Of a stretch of 23,837 nucleotides of DNA, positions 7,727 to 15,144 are shown piece after piece. Position 1 is the stretch's first letter. The number at the start of each line of letters is the position of its first letter. Source of the DNA: JAHCIE01 sp034431435 (GTDB taxonomy: Bacteria > Chloroflexota > Anaerolineae > Epilineales > JAHCIE01); NCBI GenBank assembly GCA_034431435.1, contig DAOUDG010000012.1:1-23837 (forward strand), given 5' to 3'. Position numbers and translations under genes: made by a program. The notes beneath the pieces are model-generated. The model was not told the origin of the DNA, did no database searches, and saw only the letters and a list, made by a program, of their open reading frames with translations.

Positions 7727-7807
7727 GGTTCCCCCCATGGGGGCGGGGCACGGCGTGGCGGCGCTCTCAGGGGGAGGCGTCCCCGCCGCCAGCCTCGTCT
7801 CTCACGC

Positions 7808-7841
7808 AAACGCGGGTAGGCCAGCTGGCTTACCCGCGTTT
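7808..7841. terminator. Near-perfect 34-base palindrome, likely bidirectional terminator
   Basis: The arms AAACGCGGGTA and TACCCGCGTTT flank a self-complementary core (GCCAGCTGGC). Only one pair deviates, and it is a G-U wobble in RNA. It lies between the convergent cytochrome c and glyA genes and ends in TTT on both strands, so it can serve both transcripts. A second small palindrome, CCCCCATGGGGG at 7732-7743, sits just after the cytochrome stop codon. The rest of the 183-base gap shows nothing else. Confidence 0.65.
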
Positions 7842-7909
7842 CGCTGCGCTACAACCTTCCACCTTTCACCGTGCAGCCCCCTGACGCTGGTCAGTCGTCG
7901 GTGGGCATG

Positions 7910-9178
<1,269 letters not shown>

Positions 9179-9209
9179 GGGGCGCTACCTCCTTCTATGT
9201 GGGAATCGA

Positions 9210-9237
9210 AGTATAGGCGCGGGCAAGGAGTTGTCAA
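9210..9237 (-). promoter_or_regulatory. glyA promoter
   Basis: On the minus strand a perfect TTGACA (9237-9232) is followed after 16 bases by TATACT (9215-9210). The predicted start near 9203 leaves a leader of about 25 bases with a strong ribosome binding site. The -35 box overlaps the rsmG -35 box on the other strand. Confidence 0.75.
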
Positions 9238-9258
9238 AAACTACCCTAACCCTATAAT
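9231..9258 (+). promoter_or_regulatory. rsmG promoter, probably giving a leaderless mRNA
   Basis: TTGTCA (9231-9236) and a perfect TATAAT (9253-9258) are 16 bases apart. The rsmG ATG begins at 9266, only 7 bases after the -10 box, where transcription should start. No ribosome binding site fits between them. Confidence 0.75.
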
Positions 9259-9265
9259 CCTCCAC

Positions 9266-9985
9266 ATGCAAGACACCCTCGCCCGCGAGGCGGCCGCGCG
9301 CGGCGTGCCCCTCACCAACGACCAACTCGCCCAGTTCGATGCCTACTATCGCCTGCTCGTCGAGTGGAGCGCGCGCTTCAACCTGACGCGCATCACCGAG
9401 GCGGAGGCCGTGCAGGTGCAGCACTTCCTGGACTCGCTGGTCCTGCTGGCCGTGGCGGGGGAGTGGTTCCCCCAGGGGGCGCGGGTCATCGACGTGGGCA
9501 CGGGGGCGGGGTTGCCGGGGCTGGCCCTCAAGATCGTCCGCCCCGACCTGGACGTGGTCCTGACCGACAGTGTCGGCAAGAAGGTGCAGTTCGTCGACCA
9601 CGTGATTGGGGCGCTGGCGATGACGGGCGCGCGGGCCATCCACGCCCGCGCCGAGGACCTGGGCCGCGACAGGACTTACCGTGAGGCGTTCGACGTGGCC
9701 GCGGCGCGGGCCGTGGCCGACCTGCCGGTCCTGGCTGAGTACCTGCTGCCCCTCGTCAAGGTGGGGGGCGCGGCGCTGGCGCAGAAGGGCGCGCGGGCCG
9801 CCGAGGAGGTGGCGCGGGCGGCGAAGGCGGTGCGCGTCATGGGGGGCGGTACGGCGAGCGTGGCCGAGTATCGCCTGCCGGGGCTGGACGAGGCGCGCGC
9901 CGTGGTGGTCATGCCGAAGCCGCACCGCACGCCGCCCGCCTACCCGCGCCGGGCGGGACTACCGGCGCAGAAGCCGATTCGCTAG
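9266..9985 (+). CDS. rsmG: 16S rRNA (guanine-N7)-methyltransferase RsmG (GidB)
   Basis: A 239-residue SAM-dependent enzyme that methylates N7 of G527 (E. coli numbering) in 16S rRNA; its loss gives low-level streptomycin resistance in several bacteria. Family signs are WSARFNLTRI (34-43), HFLDSLVLL (53-61), the SAM loop DVGTGAGLPG (76-85), SVGKKVQFVDHV, the RAVADLPVLAEY segment, and the C-terminal PHRTPPAYPRRAGLPAQKP typical of the longer Gram-positive and Chloroflexota form. The frame stays open far upstream against glyA, but homology begins at the ATG at 9266, and the promoter position agrees. It ends tail-to-tail with the histidine kinase, the two stop codons sharing the bases CTAG at 9982-9985. 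Confidence 0.95.
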   Translation: MQDTLAREAAARGVPLTNDQLAQFDAYYRLLVEWSARFNLTRITEAEAVQVQHFLDSLVLLAVAGEWFPQGARVIDVGTGAGLPGLALKIVRPDLDVVLTDSVGKKVQFVDHVIGALAMTGARAIHARAEDLGRDRTYREAFDVAAARAVADLPVLAEYLLPLVKVGGAALAQKGARAAEEVARAAKAVRVMGGGTASVAEYRLPGLDEARAVVVMPKPHRTPPAYPRRAGLPAQKPIR

Positions 9986-11100
9986 CCGGGCGCGCGGTGG
10001 CTGGCCGCCGGCAGGCGGATGGTGAACGTCGTGCCCTGTCCCACCGCGCTCGTCACGGCGATGCTGCCGCCCTGCGCCTGAACCAGCTGCTGCGCAATCG
10101 CCAGCCCCAACCCGCTGCCCGCGCTTCCCTCGCGTGACCGCGCCGGGTCGCCGCGCCAGAAGCGGTCGAACACGAAGGGTACATCCTCGGCGGCGATGCC
10201 TTCGCCACTGTCCGCCACCGTGACACGCACCTGTTCGGGGCCATCCGCCCCCGCGCTCAGCGTGATATGCCCGCCGGGCGGGGTGTGGCGCAGCGCGTTG
10301 GCGACCAGATTGCCGAGGACCTGATCCAGCCGCCCCCAGTCGGCCAGCGCGGCCAATTCCCCGCCGTTGGTCGCGGCGCCAAGCGCGACGCCCGCCGCCT
10401 CCGCCTGCCCGCTGAAGCTCGTCACCACGTCGGTCAGCAGCTCGGCGATGTCGACACGTTCCAGCGTCAGTGGCAGCCGCCCCGCCTCGGCCAGGGACAG
10501 GGTTTGCAGGTCATCTACCAGGCGGGCCAGGGCGCGCGTCTCGCTGAGGGTGGCGTCGAGGGTGTCGGGCGTGGGCGTGTAGACACCGTCGAGCATACCC
10601 TCCAGGTTGCCCTGGATGACGTGCAACGGGGTCCGCAACTCGTGGGCGACATCGGCGGTCAGGTTGCGTCGTTGCTGATCGGCGCGCGCCAGTTCCCCCA
10701 CCATATGGTTGAAGGCGGCGCCCAACCGCCGCAGCTCGCCGGGGCCGCGCACCGCGACCCGCACGCTCAGGTCACCCTGCGCCACGGTATCGGCGGCGGC
10801 CACAAGGTCGCCCAGAGGCGCGGCGAACTGGACGAAGACGCGGCGGGCGAGGATGAAGATGAGCAGGGGCAGGCCCAGGGCGAGACCACAACCGCCCAGC
10901 CAGACGGCCACGGCAGTCGCGCCCGTTCCGCCCGCCAGCCGCGTCAGGAGGAAGGCCAGCGCGCCCATCCACGCGACCAGCAGCAGCGACACCAGGCCGA
11001 ACGCGATGGCGAAGCGCGCGAAGAGCCAGCGGCCCGGGTCGCGCCCACGCCAGGGACGACCGCCGCCATCGTGGAACCAGGGGCCGCGCGAGGGTGTCAC
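9982..11100 (-). CDS. Membrane sensor histidine kinase, translationally coupled to pdxT
   Basis: A 372-residue kinase with two membrane helices (about 30-55 and 64-86) and almost no external loop, so it has no obvious extracellular sensor domain. A HAMP segment (about 87-142) precedes the dimerisation/phosphoacceptor motif DVAHELRTPL (H153). The ATPase domain shows the N box NLVANALRHTPPGG (264-277), G1 VADSGEGI (295-302), F box FVFDRFWRGD and G2 GSGLGLAIAQQL. The GTG start at 11100 overlaps the pdxT stop as GTGA, a classic coupling arrangement. The frame is open further upstream to 11451, but that part lies antisense-frame over pdxT and shows no domain. No response regulator is adjacent, so it is an orphan here. 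The signal is unknown; a link to pyridoxal phosphate is only suggested by the operon. Confidence 0.9.
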   Translation of the reverse strand: MTPSRGPWFHDGGGRPWRGRDPGRWLFARFAIAFGLVSLLLVAWMGALAFLLTRLAGGTGATAVAVWLGGCGLALGLPLLIFILARRVFVQFAAPLGDLVAAADTVAQGDLSVRVAVRGPGELRRLGAAFNHMVGELARADQQRRNLTADVAHELRTPLHVIQGNLEGMLDGVYTPTPDTLDATLSETRALARLVDDLQTLSLAEAGRLPLTLERVDIAELLTDVVTSFSGQAEAAGVALGAATNGGELAALADWGRLDQVLGNLVANALRHTPPGGHITLSAGADGPEQVRVTVADSGEGIAAEDVPFVFDRFWRGDPARSREGSAGSGLGLAIAQQLVQAQGGSIAVTSAVGQGTTFTIRLPAASHRAPG

Positions 11101-11675
11101 GGCTCGGCGACCGAATCCAGAAACAGGCGGTGGAATCGGTCGTCGTCGGTCAGCTCGGGGTGGAACGCCGTCGCCAGCAAATGGCCCTGCCGCGCCGCGA
11201 CGATGGTTCCGCCTTCCAGGTGGGCCAGCGTCTCCACACCGTCCCCGGCGGCCTCGATCCAGGGGGCGCGGATGAACACGCCCCGGAACGGCTCGCCGCC
11301 GAGGGCGGGCACGTCCAGGTCGGCCTCGAAGCTCGCCACCTGACGGCCAAAGGCGTTGCGCGCGACGCGAATGTCCATCACGCCCAGCCAGGGCGGCTCG
11401 CCGGGGCCGATGTCCTTTGCCAGGACGATCATGCCGGCGCACGTCCCCCACACCGGCGTCCCCGCCTGGGCCAGGGCGCGGATGGGCGCGAGCAACTCGT
11501 ACTGCACCATCAGCTTGCCGATGGTGGTGCTCTCGCCGCCGGGGATGATCAGGCCGTCGAGGCCCGCCAGCTGCTCAGGCCGGCGGACCTCCACGGCGTC
11601 AACGCCTAACTTTCGCACGCGCTCGACGTGCTCGCGAAAGGCCCCTTGCAGGGCCAGCACACCCACGCGCCGCAT
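11097..11675 (-). CDS. pdxT: Pyridoxal 5'-phosphate synthase glutaminase subunit PdxT
   Basis: A 192-residue class I glutamine amidotransferase that releases ammonia from glutamine and passes it to PdxS within the PdxS-PdxT complex. The start MRRVGVLALQGAFREH is the standard family start. The substrate-binding PGGEST motif is at 45-50, the nucleophile C79 lies in WGTCAGMIVLA, and the catalytic His-Glu pair is H172/E174 in AFHPEL. Length is typical. It begins 3 bases after the pdxS stop, with GGTGAG as a weak ribosome binding site inside the end of pdxS, and its own stop overlaps the histidine kinase start. Confidence 0.96.
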   Translation of the reverse strand: MRRVGVLALQGAFREHVERVRKLGVDAVEVRRPEQLAGLDGLIIPGGESTTIGKLMVQYELLAPIRALAQAGTPVWGTCAGMIVLAKDIGPGEPPWLGVMDIRVARNAFGRQVASFEADLDVPALGGEPFRGVFIRAPWIEAAGDGVETLAHLEGGTIVAARQGHLLATAFHPELTDDDRFHRLFLDSVAEP

Positions 11676-11678
11676 GGC

Positions 11679-12569
11679 TCACCACCCCCGCGACGCGAGA
11701 CGCTCGGCTTCGGGAATCTGGTGAATCTCGCGGCCCACCATCGCCTCGCCCAACCCGCGCGATACCTCGCCGATGATCTTGGCGTCGGTGTAGTGGGTTG
11801 TCGCCTCGACGATGGCCTTGGCGCGGCGGTACGGGTCGCCGGACTTGAAGATGCCGCTGCCGACGAAGACACCGTCCACGCCCAGCTGCATCATCAGCGC
11901 GGCGTCGGCGGGCGTCGCCAGGCCACCCGCAGCGAAGTTCACCACGGGCAGCTTGCCCGTCTCGGCAACCTGCTTGACCAGCTCGTAGGGCGCGCCGAGT
12001 TCCTTCGCCGTGTGCATCAACTCTTCGGGGCGTAGCCCCTGGAGGCGGCGAATCTCGCCCAGCACCGTGCGCGCGTGGCGCACCGCCTCGACCACGTTGC
12101 CCGTGCCCGCCTCGCCCTTGGTGCGCATCATGGCCGCGCCCTCGCCGATACGGCGCAGCGCCTCGCCCAGGTTGCGGCAGCCGCACACAAAGGGCACGTT
12201 GAAGGCGTGCTTGTCGACGTGGTGCTCCTCGTCGGCCGGCGTCAGCACCTCGGACTCGTCGATGTAGTCAACGCCGAGGGCCTCCAGGACCTGCGCCTCG
12301 ACGAAGTGGCCGATACGGCACTTCGCCATAACCGGGATAGTTACGGCCTCCATGATTTCCAGAATCTTGTCCGGGTCAGCCATACGGGCAACCCCACCAT
12401 CGGCGCGGATGTCGGCGGGCACGCGCTCCAGGGCCATGACGGCGCACGCCCCCGCCTCCTCGGCGATGCGCGCCTGCTCGGCCGTCGTCACATCCATGAT
12501 CACGCCGCCCTTCAACATCTGGGCCAGCCCGGCCTTCACGCGAAACGTACCTGTCGCCTGCTCTGACAT
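11679..12569 (-). CDS. pdxS: Pyridoxal 5'-phosphate synthase lyase subunit PdxS
   Basis: A 296-residue TIM-barrel subunit that assembles PLP from ribose 5-phosphate, glyceraldehyde 3-phosphate and ammonia supplied by PdxT. Catalytic residues are in place: D26 in VIMDVTTA, K83 in MAKCRIGHF and K151 in MRTKGEAGTG, two positions later than in Bacillus subtilis PdxS (D24, K81, K149). The phosphate-binding FAAGGLATPADAA and GVFVGSGIFKS are present. The frame stays open further upstream (to 12890), but homology begins at MSEQATGTFRVKAG, and AGGAGG lies 5 bases before this ATG at 12569. It is first gene of the pdxS-pdxT-histidine kinase operon, implying the deoxyxylulose-phosphate-independent route to PLP. 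Confidence 0.97.
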   Translation of the reverse strand: MSEQATGTFRVKAGLAQMLKGGVIMDVTTAEQARIAEEAGACAVMALERVPADIRADGGVARMADPDKILEIMEAVTIPVMAKCRIGHFVEAQVLEALGVDYIDESEVLTPADEEHHVDKHAFNVPFVCGCRNLGEALRRIGEGAAMMRTKGEAGTGNVVEAVRHARTVLGEIRRLQGLRPEELMHTAKELGAPYELVKQVAETGKLPVVNFAAGGLATPADAALMMQLGVDGVFVGSGIFKSGDPYRRAKAIVEATTHYTDAKIIGEVSRGLGEAMVGREIHQIPEAERLASRGW

Positions 12570-12607
12570 TGTCGCCTCCTGTGCGAACAACAAATCTGGG
12601 AGCCTAC

Positions 12608-12637
12608 ATAGTACAGGAATCGCGGCGAAAGTAGTAA
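12608..12637 (-). promoter_or_regulatory. Possible promoter for the pdxS operon
   Basis: On the minus strand a good -10, TACTAT (12613-12608), lies about 39 bases upstream of the pdxS ATG. The best -35 candidate, TTACTA at 18 bases spacing, is poor, so activation by a regulator would be plausible. Confidence 0.35.
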
Positions 12638-12664
12638 CGCCCCACGTAGGCCGGCGGTGGTCAC

Positions 12665-12693
12665 TTGGCCGCGCGCGACAACTGCGGCATACT
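12665..12693 (+). promoter_or_regulatory. Possible promoter for the Gfo/Idh/MocA gene
   Basis: TTGGCC (12665-12670) and CATACT (12688-12693) are 17 bases apart, with the ATG 40 bases further on. Confidence 0.45.
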
Positions 12694-12732
12694 ATCGCCA
12701 CCCGCATCCCATGCCTGGAAAGAGAGATTCCC

Positions 12733-13728
12733 ATGCGCAAGGTTCGTTGGGGCGTGCTGAGCACCGCCAAAATCGGTCTCTTGAAGGTGCTGCCCGCCAT
12801 GCAGCGCGGCCAGTACTGCGACATCACCGCCATCGCCTCCCGCGACCTGGCGAAGGCCCAGGCCGCCGCGTCGCGCCTCGGCATCCCCAAAGCCTACGGT
12901 TCCTACGACGATCTGCTGGCTGACCCCGATATCGACGCCGTGTACAACCCGATGCCCAACCACCTGCATATCCCGTGGTCGGTCAAGGCATTGGCGGCGG
13001 GCAAGCACGTTCTGTGCGAGAAGCCCATCGCGATCACCGCCGCCGAGGCCCAGCCCCTGGTCGACGCGGCGGCTCACCATCCCCACCTCAAGGTGATGGA
13101 GGCGTTCATGTATCGCTTCCACCCCCAATGGCAGCGCGCCCGGCACATTGTCGACGAGGGCGGCATCGGCGAGCTACGCACCATCCAGTCCCACTTCTCC
13201 TACTTCAACACTGACCCGGCCAACGTGCGCAACCAGCCCGACATCGGCGGCGGCGGGTTGCTGGACATTGGCTGCTACAACATCTCCCTGGCGCGCTTCA
13301 TCTTTGGCGCGGAGCCAGAGCGCGTCGTAGGTGTCGTCGAGTACGACCCCGTGTTCAAGACCGACCGCCTGGTGTCAGGCATCCTCGATTTTGGGCGCGG
13401 CACGTCCACCTTCGTGTGCGCCATGCAGCTGACTCCCTACCAGCGCGTCAACATCTTCGGTACCACGGGCCGCGTGGAGATCGAAATCCCCTTCAACGCC
13501 CCGCCCGACCGCCCGACGCGCATCTGGCACAGCCACGACGGTCAGACCGACGAGATCGTCTTCGACATCTGCGATCAGTACACCCTGCAAGGCGACGCCT
13601 TCTCGAAGGCCGTCCTCGACGACACGCCCGTCCCGACCCCGCTGAGCGACGCCCTTGCCAACATGCGCGTCATCGACGCCATCGACGCCAGCGGCCAGCA
13701 GGGCGGCTGGGTGGCGAACCGACCCTGA
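12733..13728 (+). CDS. Gfo/Idh/MocA family NAD(P)-dependent oxidoreductase
   Basis: A 331-residue cytoplasmic sugar- or diol-type dehydrogenase. The Rossmann domain starts WGVLSTAKIGLLKVLPAM (6-23), followed by the acidic-turn region IASRDLAKA, and the catalytic CEKPIA (95-100, K97). The C-terminal domain has EAFMYRFHPQW (123-133) and the GGGGLLDIGCYNISLARFIFG block (172-192). This pattern matches the subgroup of D-xylose 1-dehydrogenase, glucose-fructose oxidoreductase and trans-dihydrodiol dehydrogenase; the substrate is not determined. The frame is open back to 12352 against pdxS, but family homology starts at the ATG at 12733. The ribosome binding site there (AGAGAG) is weak. It is a single-gene unit divergent from pdxS; the genes after it are on the other strand. 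Confidence 0.9.
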   Translation: MRKVRWGVLSTAKIGLLKVLPAMQRGQYCDITAIASRDLAKAQAAASRLGIPKAYGSYDDLLADPDIDAVYNPMPNHLHIPWSVKALAAGKHVLCEKPIAITAAEAQPLVDAAAHHPHLKVMEAFMYRFHPQWQRARHIVDEGGIGELRTIQSHFSYFNTDPANVRNQPDIGGGGLLDIGCYNISLARFIFGAEPERVVGVVEYDPVFKTDRLVSGILDFGRGTSTFVCAMQLTPYQRVNIFGTTGRVEIEIPFNAPPDRPTRIWHSHDGQTDEIVFDICDQYTLQGDAFSKAVLDDTPVPTPLSDALANMRVIDAIDASGQQGGWVANRP

Positions 13729-13767
13729 CCCCGCCACGCTCGACGGCCATCCCGACGACAGGCACGG

Positions 13768-13813
13768 TCTCCGCAGCCACAATCGCGGAGATGCCTCGCC
13801 AAGCTTCGGCATG
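13768..13813. repeat. Tandem hairpins after the oxidoreductase gene
   Basis: TCTCCGC (13768-13774) pairs with GCGGAGA (13785-13791), and immediately after, ATGCC pairs with GGCAT across CAAGCTT. The layout (GCGGAGATGCC...GGCATGACA) resembles common dispersed intergenic repeats. It lies between convergent genes and may terminate both transcripts. Confidence 0.5.
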
Positions 13814-13856
13814 ACAGTCACGCTATCGCGCGTCCGCATTCTGTACCAGCCTCAGG

Positions 13857-14292
13857 CTAGGTGTACTTCAAGAATGCTGCGAGTTGGTTTGTGAATGCGC
13901 GCAACTCGTCGAGTGGTATGGTGGCGTCAAAGCCATTTCGGTCTTTGATATCGAAAGGCGCTGGCTTGCCCGTCCTTATATTTGGGCGCGAGCTGAAAGT
14001 ACGCAACTGCGTTCCTCAGACTCTGGACGAAGCCACGAACGGTATTTGGCTCGTGTTGATCGCTAGGTCGGCGCTCGCCAAAGCTACTTATGGACTCCGA
14101 GGACACTCCCCACTGACTGAGGTCAGAAACAGGATCATTGGGAATGCGCTCGAATGACCTCGCTCTCGGTATGAATAGCAGTCCTACCAGGCAGTTCACC
14201 AAGAGCGTGGCATCATACGCACCGCCATAGCTCTCTAGAAGCGTCTGAGTGCGCGCCGCGAAATCCTGTTCGAACTGATCAGCATATTTCAT
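13857..14292 (-). pseudogene. HEPN-like protein (pEK499_p136 type), broken by a frameshift
   Basis: The frame from the ATG at 14292 (AGGAG ribosome binding site, 6-base spacing) encodes 121 residues. They resemble the HEPN family seen in pEK499_p136-like proteins: FAARTQTLLESY (11-22), LVNCLVGLLFIPRARSF (31-47), and SLRNAVAYF (91-99). HEPN RNases use R-x4-6-H; here the position expected to be histidine in RNAVAHF is tyrosine (Y98), one transition from CAC. After GQASAF the frame ends quickly at 13927, whereas another frame continues as DIKDRNGFDATIPLDELRAF and on to a TAG at 13857-13859, giving a natural family-like end. One extra base near 13943-13962 explains this. Rejoined length would be about 144 residues. 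Both lesions suggest loss of RNase function; a sequencing error in the frame is possible. Confidence 0.6.
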
Positions 14293-14327
14293 CGTGCTCT
14301 CCTTTCGATGAACTTGTTGCCCGCCCT

Positions 14328-14354
14328 TTCTGCCGACGAGACATGCCGGCAGAA
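14328..14354. promoter_or_regulatory. Inverted repeat upstream of the HEPN-like gene
   Basis: TTCTGCCG (14328-14335) and CGGCAGAA (14347-14354) are perfectly complementary around 11 bases, 36 bases upstream of the HEPN-like start. It may be an operator or leader hairpin. The rest of the gap up to 14423 shows no gene. Confidence 0.4.
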
Positions 14355-14423
14355 GGCCGACGCGAATACGGGCGGCTCTTGACAGGAGAATGAGACGTAT
14401 GTGATCGTCAGCAATCTCAGATG

Positions 14424-14828
14424 TTACAATCGCGTCAAGAGATGTGTGGGTAACAAGCGGCCGCGGTCTGTCTGATCGAAGTGGGCGTCGAAGCTGATGA
14501 GGCTGGCGTTCTCGCGTTCTGCCACAACCTATTGGTAGGCGTCATCAAAATCAAGCCCAAAGCCATCCATGGCGGCCACCATGTCAGCCATCGCGGCAGC
14601 GGGGAGGCTGATGAGCGCTACTTCACCATCGAATAGCACATCTTGCACGAAGGCCGCAAAGACCGCATGCTGACGCCAGCGGTGCAGAATCACGCCGAGA
14701 GAATGCAGCGTAAAATCACTCATCAAAATCTGATCCAGGGGAAGACGGTCAAGTAACTCGCCCACGGTAGCAGATTGAGACTGATCAAGCAAGCGCTCTA
14801 GCCAGATGTTAGTATCCAGGAGGTACAC
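14424..14828 (-). pseudogene. vapC: VapC-type PIN-domain toxin with an internal amber stop
   Basis: VapC toxins are Mg-dependent PIN ribonucleases that cut tRNA or rRNA. The frame from the GTG at 14828 starts VYLLDTNIWLERLLDQ (D5 is the first PIN acidic residue), continues with SDFTLHSLGVILHR, and reaches GLDFDDAYQ, where codon 100 (14531-14529) is TAG. The same frame then goes on for 34 codons as VVAERENASLISFDAHFDQT and beyond to a TAA at 14424. This is a normal PIN C terminus, so a single base change of a Tyr or Gln codon created the stop. The product lacks its last strand-helix and final acidic residue. GTG overlaps the vapB stop by one base; another in-frame GTG lies at 14843. TAG is used as a normal stop elsewhere in this window, so readthrough is not expected. 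Confidence 0.75.
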
Positions 14829-15040
14829 TACTCCGTTCTCCACTCTGAAGCCTTGTGCTGTAACTCGACAGCCGAGGTGGAGACGCCTGTGTCCTTCAAC
14901 GCCCCTGCCCAATCCTGGCGGAGACGTCGTCCGCCAGTGCGGGCGCGTTTGGCGAGCAAGAACTCGACAAAGTCGCTCACCTCAGCGCGGAGATCGGGCG
15001 ACAACTCCCGAATCAGCTCCTCAAGAGGTCGTGTAGCCAT
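14828..15040 (-). CDS. vapB: VapB-type antitoxin, DUF2281 family
   Basis: A 70-residue antitoxin of the DUF2281 group usually paired with PIN toxins. It has the N-terminal helix-rich part MATRPLEELIRELSPDLRAE, then VSDFVEFLLAKRART (21-35) and the family hallmark DWAGALKD (43-50) with AVELQHKASEWR (58-69), which would bind and block the toxin. AGGAGG sits 6 bases before the ATG at 15040 and directly abuts an in-frame ATG at 15046, so 15040 is the true start. Its stop overlaps the vapC start. It appears intact although its toxin is broken; it may persist as a free antitoxin or autorepressor. Confidence 0.85.
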   Translation of the reverse strand: MATRPLEELIRELSPDLRAEVSDFVEFLLAKRARTGGRRLRQDWAGALKDTGVSTSAVELQHKASEWRTE

Positions 15041-15076
15041 CTTCATCCTCCTGCCAGGGTCGAGGGTGATACCCCT

Positions 15077-15105
15077 ATTGTATGTCTCGCTTGCGGCTCG
15101 GTCAA
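15077..15105 (-). promoter_or_regulatory. vapBC promoter
   Basis: On the minus strand, TTGACC (15105-15100) and TACAAT (15082-15077) are 17 bases apart. The likely start near 15070 falls next to a small inverted repeat (AGGGTGATACCCCT), a plausible VapB operator. Confidence 0.65.
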
Positions 15106-15144
15106 TGGCCTTTCGCCTTCCTGGAGGATAAGGCAACCGCCTCC

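Noticed and set aside
6299..7738. 479-residue minus-strand frame opposite the cytochrome gene
   Set aside because: The plus strand encodes two heme-binding motifs and a signal peptide; the antisense frame is Arg/Gly low-complexity.
7727..7909. Small plus-strand open frames downstream of the cytochrome gene
   Set aside because: They cross the palindrome and the glyA 3' end and have no ribosome binding site or recognisable sequence.
9179..9265. Glycine or tetrahydrofolate riboswitch before glyA
   Set aside because: The leader predicted from the promoter is only about 25 bases, too short for either.
11101..11451. Upstream extension of the histidine kinase frame through pdxT
   Set aside because: The stretch overlaps the conserved pdxT catalytic core in another frame, has no domain, and the GTG at 11100 gives the usual coupled start.
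12352..12732. Upstream extension of the Gfo/Idh/MocA gene
   Set aside because: It runs antisense to pdxS; family homology starts with the ATG at 12733.
12570..12890. Upstream extension of pdxS
   Set aside because: PdxS homology and AGGAGG place the start at 12569. The extension runs through the promoter region and against the Gfo/Idh/MocA gene.
14424..14828. Amber codon recoding or programmed readthrough in vapC
   Set aside because: TAG ends several intact genes here (acyl-CoA ligase, rsmG, histidine kinase, TMEM175-like), and no special downstream structure is seen, so mutation is simpler.
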